From: DATDSR01 sp036517855
Lineage (GTDB): Bacteria > Patescibacteriota > Minisyncoccia > Phycocordibacterales > DATDSR01
Assembly (NCBI GenBank): GCA_036517855.1
Contig: DATDSR010000005.1
Coordinates: forward strand, 1-11,672
DNA: 11,672 bases
Reading direction: 5' to 3'
Position 1 is the stretch's first letter; every line of letters starts with the position of its first letter. The notes under the pieces are model-generated. The model did not search any database. It was not told the origin of the DNA and saw only the letters and a program-made list of their open reading frames with translations. The translations under genes and the position numbers were made by a program. Below, piece after piece: positions 1-5,730 of the stretch.

Positions 1-108
1 AACTCACCCGGACTTCGTCTCGACCTCTCTTATGAATAATAGAGGTGGGCTCGATCGTATCCACCTCTCTTGTCTACAAGAGAGGTCCAGCTGAAAGCGG
101 GGTGAGTT
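1..108. other. Structured non-coding element: two hairpins with a shared stem sequence inside a long-range stem
   Basis: No gene lies in this stretch, which follows the fmt stop codon on the minus strand. Three pairings are visible. ACCTCTCTTG (63-72) pairs perfectly with CAAGAGAGGT (77-86) around a 4-base loop. ACCTCT (23-28) pairs with AGAGGT (41-46), with a further partial stem inside. AACTCACCCG (1-10) pairs with CGGGGTGAGTT (98-108) with one bulged base, enclosing both hairpins and overlapping the fmt stop codon. Both hairpins begin with ACCTCTCTT, exactly 40 bases apart. No U-run follows any stem, so a simple intrinsic terminator does not fit well. It could be a REP-like palindromic element, a processing or stability structure at the 3' end of the fmt transcript, or a small RNA. 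The pairing is seen directly; the role is unknown. Confidence 0.5.
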
Positions 109-838
109 ACATCAACGGATTTCCGCGGAGGAAGGATTGCCAGTCCATCGGCCTCTTAGCTTCGGGTTGAACTGTGTCGGGGACAAATTTGTTGCTTTCT
201 ACATGAGCTTTCAAAATCTTGACGCGCTTTTTGCCGCGAATAGTGGGGATGATTGAATAAGTGCCGGGCTCCTCGCTTAGGGCTCTTACTTTACGCTCAA
301 ATTCACCTGCCTTACTTGCCCATTCGAGGTACGGGAGAAAGGCGTCTTCGGGTTTGAATTTGTGGGTATATGTTGCTTGGGTGTGGTCCTGTTCTTTAGG
401 CACAAGTTTGCCTCCTAGATATTCGGGTAAGACGCGCGCTAGTAATTCGGCACCTTTTTCAAAAAGAGCTTCACGTAGCTGAGCCTCTGATGCTACCTGC
501 GGCGACAGGGCAATTATTTCTTGCGCAAGCACCGGGCCATGGTCTACTTGCTCGTCGAGTTTCATAATACTTACACCTGTTACCTCCAGGTCCTCGAGTA
601 TAGCGCTCTTGATAGGGGATGGGCCACGCAGTTTGGGCAGGAGCGACGGGTGAATGTTCAAAATGCCGAGTGGGAAGGAGTCGATAACTTCTTTGGTTAG
701 TATTTTGCCGTACGAAACTAGCACAGCCACATCTGCTTTTTCGCTTGGTACTAGACCAAAACGTGCCATTGCCACGAGTGCAGATTTGGCCACCGCATCC
801 GAGCCAAAAAAGACGAACTTAATCTTTTGGTTCGACAT
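107..838 (-). CDS. fmt: Methionyl-tRNA formyltransferase, shortened form
   Basis: Fmt transfers a formyl group from 10-formyl-tetrahydrofolate to Met-tRNAfMet in the cytoplasm, giving the initiator tRNA. The formyltransferase core is clear: the N-I-H-P-S-L-L-P segment places the catalytic Asn61 and His63, and L-D-E-Q-V-D-H-G-P places the catalytic Asp99. The C-terminal P-M-D-W-Q-S-F-L-R-G is a standard Fmt ending. At 243 residues it is well below the usual 310 or so. By recalled comparison with E. coli Fmt, about 50 residues are missing between residue 31 and the A-D-V-A-V-L-V-S-Y-G-K-I-L strand. The missing part includes the P-D-R-P-x-G-R-G loop that contacts the initiator tRNA. I chose ATG 838; a GTG at 850 would add M-K-K-R. 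The start lies inside the end of def (20-base overlap), which suggests translational coupling. Confidence 0.92.
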   Translation of the reverse strand: MSNQKIKFVFFGSDAVAKSALVAMARFGLVPSEKADVAVLVSYGKILTKEVIDSFPLGILNIHPSLLPKLRGPSPIKSAILEDLEVTGVSIMKLDEQVDHGPVLAQEIIALSPQVASEAQLREALFEKGAELLARVLPEYLGGKLVPKEQDHTQATYTHKFKPEDAFLPYLEWASKAGEFERKVRALSEEPGTYSIIPTIRGKKRVKILKAHVESNKFVPDTVQPEAKRPMDWQSFLRGNPLM

Positions 839-1337
839 TCTTTTCTTCACGGGCTACTTCTCTCAAATCCTTTGCGGTATCAATAAAAAGTACGCCCCTC
901 AGATGATCAGTTTCATGCTGAAATATTTCCGCGAGCAAACCCGCACCGTCCCTCCTAAATTTCTTCCCCAGCTCGTTGTGTGCTTCCACTGTAACCTTAT
1001 CGTGGCGGTTCACAATACCAAACACATTTTGCACAGAGAGGCATCCTTCCTCCATAGGTACTTTCTTTCGCGAACGTCTTACGATTGTGGGGTTAATGTA
1101 GACTAATGGTTCGCTGGGCTTGACCTCACTGAAAGCTTTCGGCGAGACTACAAAAATTTGTAGGCTAACTCCTATTTGAGGAGCGGCAAGTGCTACGCCA
1201 TCTGTGGATGCCGCAAGTGTTGAATGCATAAGCCCAAGCAGTTTTCTTGTTTTAGGCAAGGTGATTTCACGCAGAGAGATAGGCTTTGCTGTTTTACGCA
1301 GGACGGGGGATTCTTTTTGCAGTATTTTGGCCGGCAT
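819..1337 (-). CDS. def: Peptide deformylase
   Basis: Def is the metalloenzyme that removes the formyl group from the N-terminal methionine of new proteins; it acts in the cytoplasm at the ribosome exit. All three family motifs are present in this 172-residue protein. Motif I is G-V-A-L-A-A-P-Q-I at 47-55, motif II is E-E-G-C-L-S at 96-101 with metal ligand Cys99, and motif III is Q-H-E-T-D-H at 140-145 with ligands His141 and His145 and catalytic Glu142. Motif I has Ala where many family members have the second Gly (GxGLAA), a mild substitution. The length is normal. The ATG lies 3 bases after the stop of the upstream priA-like gene, and the gene overlaps fmt by 20 bases. Def and Fmt act at opposite ends of the same formylation cycle. 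No strong Shine-Dalgarno is seen; GGAG is present but about 15 bases from the start. Confidence 0.96.
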   Translation of the reverse strand: MPAKILQKESPVLRKTAKPISLREITLPKTRKLLGLMHSTLAASTDGVALAAPQIGVSLQIFVVSPKAFSEVKPSEPLVYINPTIVRRSRKKVPMEEGCLSVQNVFGIVNRHDKVTVEAHNELGKKFRRDGAGLLAEIFQHETDHLRGVLFIDTAKDLREVAREEKNVEPKD

Positions 1338-1340
1338 AGT

Positions 1341-3161
1341 TTATATGATTGACTCCGGATCAAGCTCAACCCTTGTCTGCGTCCTTAAAGGCAGCAGTAC
1401 TTCGAGTAGCTCGGGGTTGGGCCAGCCCATAATGGGCTGCCTTATAATAACATAATTAGGTGGTACAGACAGGGGATTCCATTTTTTCAGCTTTAGTAGG
1501 ACCTCCTCTTTTAAGGCCTTTGCTCTCAGACTACTCCCGTCAATGCTGATCTTAATAATGTGCATTGCCGGAGGGTAGCCAAATTGTTTTCTCGACTTTT
1601 GCTCAAGCTCTGTAAACGTCGCGCTATCGCCCTTAATTGCTTGCGAAAATATTGGGTCATCAATACGTCTTGTCTGAACCAGGAAATTGCTAATGGCTAA
1701 ATTACGAGCTTCAGTAATCCGCCTAAATACTCGCTCACGAACCCTAAATTCTGGTAAGGCGAGTAGACTGTCTATATAGGCAACAACAACGTTATCAAAT
1801 TTAGCTTTAATTTGGGGAAGTAAAGCCTCGGTCACCAGCACGAATTTACTAATGCCACTTAGTCTTGTGCTAGTGTCACTCGACATTAATTCTAGAGGTA
1901 GCTCTCTGTACTCCTTTCGTATTTGTGAGGCTAGACCCTCTATGCCTGTGCCCAGGGAGGTAAGCTTCCAACTGCCACAGTTGGGGCAAGTTAAGTCAGC
2001 TCTTTTAGAGTAACAGTGGTGGCAGAGGAAGAAACGGTTAGCGTTTGCCTCATGCAAAACCAGAGGCATTCGGCACTTGCTACAGTTAAGGTTCTGGCCA
2101 CAGTCAGCGCATACAGTCACGCTAGCAAGGCCTCGTCTAGCCGAGATGGCCAGTATGCTAGTCTTTTCAGAAATTGCTTTGTCTATCAATGTTTTAAACT
2201 CCGGCGTAAGTAGGTTTAGACCCGTACCTTGGTTGGTCTTTAAAGGTTTTAGATCAACAAGGCTTCTTTGGGGTAAGGGTCTAGCTTGTTCCAGCCCTCT
2301 GATAATTCCTTTGGTTTTGGTTTGGGCTTCGAGACTTAGGTAGTCATCGCCACAGTAGAGTTTAACCCCGAGCGTATTGGCTAAGGTAGCTATGTACACT
2401 CTCGTATCAACATAAGGAGAGCGGATTTGGCGATAATTCCCAGACTCTTTTTCAATTACTATGGCGCCAACGTTGTTGGTCCCAAAGAGAGCATATGTGG
2501 GGGTAGCGATGACAACGTAGTTTTTGGTACCTTCTGCCCACAGGTTGTTGATGTTCTTGTAAAGCTCTTTGGCAGGTAGGCTGTCATCTAGACGAATTAC
2601 TTTTCCATTCTCTAACTTTGATATCTGCTGTGCCACCTTAGCCCCGTGGGTTGGGTTTGGGACGACGATGAGAAGCGACTTCTTGCTTAACTTATTCCGT
2701 ACCAAATTTATGTAATAGGCGCACCTATTGTCGAAAGAGCCCTCTATATTTAGGATCTCGTCAGGACGAGTTTCGCTTCTGTGGCTTGAAAATGAGACTT
2801 TGTGATTAAGATTTTCGGCAATCTTTTCAACGTTCGCAGGCAGTACAAGGCTAAGTAATTCACTCTCGGTCACAATCAGCTTTCTCCCAAGTTCGGCAGC
2901 CAGCCCCATGAGGCCAGAACCCAAGTAAATTTTGCCAATCTGCCCACCAAGCTTCTTAATCTGAAAAGAAAGTTTTTTTACGTTGCTCTTGTCGTCGAGC
3001 AAATGCACCCAGTTAATCACACCAGCAACACTCTTGTTTCTAAGCTTGATGAATACTACCTGAGCATCTCTAAGCTCATTCTCAAGGCTGAAGAAGGTCA
3101 GCTTTTTTGAAAAAGGGGATCTAAGTACCGGTGTCGCTTCAACTATTTTGATGCTCTTCAT
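1341..3161 (-). CDS. priA: PriA-like primosomal protein N' with degenerate helicase motifs
   Basis: PriA normally restarts stalled replication forks as a 3'-5' SF2 helicase that loads the primosome. This 606-residue protein (E. coli PriA is about 730) keeps the family's zinc module. Eight cysteines at 351, 354, 360, 363, 380, 383, 392 and 395 form four CxxC pairs, followed by the L-G-T-G-I-E region. The PriA-like L-A-L-P-E-F-R and F-G-Y-P-P segments are also present. The catalytic motifs are lost. The Walker A site (G-x-T-G-S-G-K-T in PriA) reads I-E-G-S-F-D-N-R-C at 139-147. The DEEH box reads I-E-K-E-S at 236-240. The Q-V-A-G-R-A-G-R motif reads I-T-E-A-R-N-L-A-I at 482-490. It is probably not an ATPase, but the long intact frame and complete zinc ligands argue against a decaying pseudogene. 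I chose ATG 3161; GTG 3179 is the alternative. It is the first gene of the priA-def-fmt cluster. Confidence 0.82.
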   Translation of the reverse strand: MKSIKIVEATPVLRSPFSKKLTFFSLENELRDAQVVFIKLRNKSVAGVINWVHLLDDKSNVKKLSFQIKKLGGQIGKIYLGSGLMGLAAELGRKLIVTESELLSLVLPANVEKIAENLNHKVSFSSHRSETRPDEILNIEGSFDNRCAYYINLVRNKLSKKSLLIVVPNPTHGAKVAQQISKLENGKVIRLDDSLPAKELYKNINNLWAEGTKNYVVIATPTYALFGTNNVGAIVIEKESGNYRQIRSPYVDTRVYIATLANTLGVKLYCGDDYLSLEAQTKTKGIIRGLEQARPLPQRSLVDLKPLKTNQGTGLNLLTPEFKTLIDKAISEKTSILAISARRGLASVTVCADCGQNLNCSKCRMPLVLHEANANRFFLCHHCYSKRADLTCPNCGSWKLTSLGTGIEGLASQIRKEYRELPLELMSSDTSTRLSGISKFVLVTEALLPQIKAKFDNVVVAYIDSLLALPEFRVRERVFRRITEARNLAISNFLVQTRRIDDPIFSQAIKGDSATFTELEQKSRKQFGYPPAMHIIKISIDGSSLRAKALKEEVLLKLKKWNPLSVPPNYVIIRQPIMGWPNPELLEVLLPLRTQTRVELDPESII

Positions 3162-3254
3162 TAAGGCATATTTTAGCACTAATCCTAGTTATCCCCATAT
3201 AGCTAAAATCTGGTCTAAATAGGTCCGTGTTCTCGTATATTATATATAGTATTG
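3162..3254. promoter_or_regulatory. Divergent intergenic control region with an inverted repeat
   Basis: This AT-rich gap separates the start of the priA-like gene (minus strand) from the start of the surface operon (plus strand), so it must hold both promoters unless transcription comes from outside. A perfect 8-base inverted repeat, ATTTTAGC at 3170-3177 and GCTAAAAT at 3202-3209, has half-site centres 32 bases apart, about three helical turns. On the minus strand the same left arm contains TAAAAT (3175-3170), a possible -10 element for the priA-like gene. No convincing -35 box is visible for either direction. The HTH protein encoded just downstream is an obvious candidate to bind here, but that is inference. 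Confidence 0.4.
3236..3248 (+). promoter_or_regulatory. Candidate -10 region of the surface operon, near-leaderless
   Basis: TATATT (3236-3241), TATTAT (3238-3243) and TATATA (3243-3248) overlap just upstream of ATG 3255. Any of them would place the transcription start between about 3248 and 3255, leaving almost no 5' leader. This fits the absence of a Shine-Dalgarno sequence before the first gene. No good -35 box is seen at the right distance. Confidence 0.35.
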
Positions 3255-4172
3255 ATGGAGGATAAACCGCTCATAGTTGGTGGTAAAAGTTATATCTCGT
3301 CTAAACGAGCTGCTACTGAATTTGGCTATACCAATGACTATGTTGGCCAACTGTCCAGATCTAACAAGATTTCCTCAATGATGGTTGGTCGAGATCGTTT
3401 TATCGACTACTCGTCTATAGCTACCTACGCTGATAGGGCCAAACAAGTAAGGTCGGTTGAAATTCCCAAACCACCTGTCGTAGAAAAGGCTGAGAAGGTA
3501 GGGGCCCCCGGGCTTGATCCAAGACACCTGTTTGTTGGCGGAGCAATGCTGGTTGGACTTCTGCTCTTTTTCACCGTTACGCCTCTTGGACGTAGTGGTG
3601 CACAAAACATGATATCCTTGCTTCCCCAAGAGTTTGCGGTCTCGACTAGCATAGACGAACAAGCGAGTGCTATCTCCTCGTTGGGACAAAAGAGTGACGC
3701 AATCTATCTTGGCTTCCTAAGTGGCATTGATAAAAGTTTAGTGAGTCTCTGGTCCGCTCTACGAGATAAAGTGCTTGCTATTTTAGCGCCCTTCTTTGGC
3801 GATACAACTTCTGAAACAAAGGTTGTGGTAAAGGGCGTAACTACCATCAAAGAATTGCCAAGCACTACTAGCGGGCTATCTGTTGAGGACGTACGAACCA
3901 TTGCTACTGAAGTAGCAAATCAGGAGATTGCAAAAACTATCGATTATAGTTCTAGGCCTGCCGGCTTAAACACTGGTGTGGTAACGATACCTTCATCGGG
4001 CAATTCACAAAGTGACGCGGCCATAACCCAAACCGTCAAAGATTCTTTTTCGGATCAAGTTAACGTCACGCTCGATGCAAGTCGAAGTTCAGGTATCATT
4101 ACTCCAGTCTTCAAGAACCCGACAGACGACAGATATTTATTTGTGGTTGTGCCAGTCAGTCAAACGCCATGA
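3255..4172 (+). CDS. Membrane-tethered helix-turn-helix protein, first gene of the surface operon
   Basis: This 305-residue protein has three parts. Residues 12-51 form a small HTH or excisionase/MerR-like module (S-S-K-R-A-A-T-E-F-G-Y-T, then Y-V-G-Q-L-S-R-S-N-K-I, then V-G-R-D-R-F-I-D), a DNA-binding module I associate with CPR proteins. A Pro/Lys-rich linker covers about 65-90. One transmembrane helix lies at about 92-109, preceded by R90, which predicts DNA-binding end inside and C-terminal end outside. The outer part (110-305) has amphipathic stretches and a hydrophilic Ser/Thr-rich region with no family I recognise. The architecture recalls ToxR/CadC-type one-component regulators, so it may sense the envelope and control this operon. 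ATG 3255 is preferred over TTG 3252. Its stop overlaps the next start by 4 bases (ATGA). The DNA-binding role is inferred from the motif only. Confidence 0.75.
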   Translation: MEDKPLIVGGKSYISSKRAATEFGYTNDYVGQLSRSNKISSMMVGRDRFIDYSSIATYADRAKQVRSVEIPKPPVVEKAEKVGAPGLDPRHLFVGGAMLVGLLLFFTVTPLGRSGAQNMISLLPQEFAVSTSIDEQASAISSLGQKSDAIYLGFLSGIDKSLVSLWSALRDKVLAILAPFFGDTTSETKVVVKGVTTIKELPSTTSGLSVEDVRTIATEVANQEIAKTIDYSSRPAGLNTGVVTIPSSGNSQSDAAITQTVKDSFSDQVNVTLDASRSSGIITPVFKNPTDDRYLFVVVPVSQTP

Positions 4173-4987
4173 GTAACTTTCAAGTAAGCCCAACCCGCGC
4201 TGAACTTTTTGTGTCTGCAGGAGGGGAGCAGCAATTTAGTCTTGCTCTTACAAATCATACAGGCAAGAGCGCCACTTTTTTACTAGGCGCTGAAGACCTG
4301 GGTTCGGCAAGTGCGCAGCAAGATGATCCTGTTTTGCTTGGCAATAGTGCCGGCAGTTACTCGCTTAAAGATTACATTTTGAGCACCGACAGCTCGGTTA
4401 CTCTGGCTGATGGTGAGACGCGTTCTGTGCCGTTTGTTGTTCGCGTCCCCGCTGGTGTCACTAAGCCTGGACTATACGGGGCAGTTACTATTGAGCTTAG
4501 TGGTTCATCGGCAAGAGAGGCGGTTCCCGGTGCTATTGTGCGTAGTAGACTTGCAGTCCCAGTATTGGTACGCACGGTAGAGAAGCCAGATGTATCGGGC
4601 CACTTGATTGATTTCGATACGATCAACGGTACTCATGTGCTTTGGTCTGGTAAGGTGATACTTAAGGTGGCCTACCAAAATGATGGCAATGTGCATATTG
4701 AGCCAACTGGTCTAGTGTCTCTTTCGAACTTCTATGGTCAGCAAGTCTCGAATGAGCGGGTTGGACCAATTGTGATTTTGCCAATGAGCGTGCGCTCACA
4801 GACACTTTCCGTAAGTTCGGGATACATGCCAGGTAGATTTACAGCTTTGTTGCAGATCGAGGATGGATTCGGCGGTCACCACGAAGAGCAAAGTTTAACC
4901 CTCTGGATTTTGCCTTGGCAAACTCTGCTCGCCGTCCTGGTTGTGTTTGTAATTTTTATACTCTGGAGAAAAGTAAAGAAATTATGA
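4169..4987 (+). CDS. DUF916-like beta-sandwich protein with a C-terminal membrane anchor
   Basis: The 272-residue protein starts with F-Q-V-S-P-T-R-A-E-L-F-V, the typical first strand of DUF916-like extracellular Ig-fold domains. L-K-D-Y-I, G-E-T-R-S-V-P-F-V-V-R-V-P and G-L-Y-G-A-V-T-I-E-L follow, also typical of that fold. A second beta-rich domain covers about 145-240. The last 27 residues (246-272) form one transmembrane helix ending in R-K-V-K-K-L, a cytoplasmic basic tail. In Gram-positive bacteria DUF916 proteins bind WxL surface proteins; here the next gene encodes a possible WxL-like partner. The oddity is the N-terminus: the mature domain begins at residue 3, with no signal peptide and no upstream start codon in frame that would supply one. 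The start overlaps the previous stop by 4 bases (ATGA) and the next gene overlaps it the same way. The fold call is by motif resemblance. Confidence 0.7.
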   Translation: MSNFQVSPTRAELFVSAGGEQQFSLALTNHTGKSATFLLGAEDLGSASAQQDDPVLLGNSAGSYSLKDYILSTDSSVTLADGETRSVPFVVRVPAGVTKPGLYGAVTIELSGSSAREAVPGAIVRSRLAVPVLVRTVEKPDVSGHLIDFDTINGTHVLWSGKVILKVAYQNDGNVHIEPTGLVSLSNFYGQQVSNERVGPIVILPMSVRSQTLSVSSGYMPGRFTALLQIEDGFGGHHEEQSLTLWILPWQTLLAVLVVFVIFILWRKVKKL

Positions 4988-5730
4988 AAAGCCGAATTTT
5001 AATTTGTTTGATTTTCAGTGCTTGGTGTCTGTTTCTCGCCGCGCCTATGGCGCGAGGATATGTGGCAAGTTCCACCAACTATCAGCTTGAGCGTGACAGC
5101 ATTAACTTTGGCGGCAAACTCTCTACTTCGACCAACTATTCTGAAGAAGATACATTGGGTGAGGTGGGGACGGGTAGGCTCACAAGCACCAGCTACATCT
5201 TGCAAGCGGGTTATCAGCAACCAAACTCATATATAAGTATCACTTCGCCGGCCGACGTGACATTGAGTCCGAGTATTGATGGCGCGGTGGGAGGCCAAGC
5301 CGACGGCTCGGCCGGCTGGAATGTAACCACAGATAATAGTGGGGGATACACCATGACAGCGCAGGCTAGCACTTTGCCTGCCATGACATCTGGGGCAAAT
5401 GACTTTGATGATTACTCTGGATCTCCGGATTTTGCCTGGGGAGTTGGCGCCGCTGTATCCGAATTTGGTTTTAGCCCAGAGGGGACCGACATCGATTCAA
5501 CCTTCAAAGATAACGGTTCGGTTTGCTCGGCGGGTGCCTCTGACACCGCGCTATCTTGCTGGCAGGGCTTCTCAACTTCGCCCCAAACGATAGCTGGTGA
5601 CACGAGTTCAAACGACGGTGTGGGAGGAGCCACCACTACCATCAACTTTAGAGCCGAGGCCGGGGCAAGTGCCAACCAAGCTGCGGGGGCGTACCAAGCG
5701 GTTATCACGGTAACAGCGCTGGCTTTATGA
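4984..5730 (+). CDS. Small secreted surface protein, possibly WxL-like
   Basis: The start is ATG 4984, which overlaps the previous stop (ATGA); the frame is open further upstream but that part is not signal-like. The 248-residue product has a signal peptide at about 1-25 (hydrophobic I-L-I-C-L-I-F, then L-A-A-P-M-A-R-G). Next come three related short repeats: S-S-T-N-Y-Q-L-E-R-D-S-I at 29, T-S-T-N-Y-S-E-E-D-T-L-G at 48 and T-S-T-S-Y-I-L-Q-A-G-Y at 67. The domain at about 80-248 has G-W-N-V-T-T at 111-116, Y-T-M-T-A-Q-A, and a terminal G-A-Y-Q-A-V-I-T-V-T-A-L. This resembles the spacing of the WxL domain (G-W-x-L near the start and G-x-Y-x-A-x-x-x-W-x-L at the end), but the second Trp is missing. 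Cys181 and Cys192 could form a disulfide outside the cell. A weak A/G-rich stretch (GGAGAAAAG, 4965-4973) precedes the start. The WxL link is tentative. Confidence 0.75.
   Translation: MKSRILICLIFSAWCLFLAAPMARGYVASSTNYQLERDSINFGGKLSTSTNYSEEDTLGEVGTGRLTSTSYILQAGYQQPNSYISITSPADVTLSPSIDGAVGGQADGSAGWNVTTDNSGGYTMTAQASTLPAMTSGANDFDDYSGSPDFAWGVGAAVSEFGFSPEGTDIDSTFKDNGSVCSAGASDTALSCWQGFSTSPQTIAGDTSSNDGVGGATTTINFRAEAGASANQAAGAYQAVITVTALAL

Noticed and set aside
1..108. Ordinary intrinsic terminator of the fmt transcript
   Set aside because: The stems are good, but no T-run follows any of them on either strand.
654..1106. Open frame on the plus strand over fmt and def
   Set aside because: It runs antisense across two genes with clear catalytic motifs, and its own translation shows no recognisable domain.
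3162..3179. GTG 3179 as start of the priA-like gene
   Set aside because: It remains possible, but the six added residues have no counterpart in the PriA family and ATG 3161 begins a typical first strand.
4085..4168. Upstream extension of the DUF916-like gene to supply a signal peptide
   Set aside because: The frame is open and contains a short hydrophobic I-F-I-C-G-C-A stretch, but no ATG, GTG or TTG start is present close enough and the stretch is too short.
4131..4172. Canonical -1 slippery heptamer joining the first two operon genes
   Set aside because: No X-XXY-YYZ heptamer in the correct frame was found before the stop, so a standard frameshift site is not supported.
4169..5730. UGA recoded as glycine, as in some CPR lineages
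   Set aside because: UGA is the stop at 4170-4172, 4985-4987 and 5728-5730, each overlapping a plausible start, and reading through them would break the gene layout.
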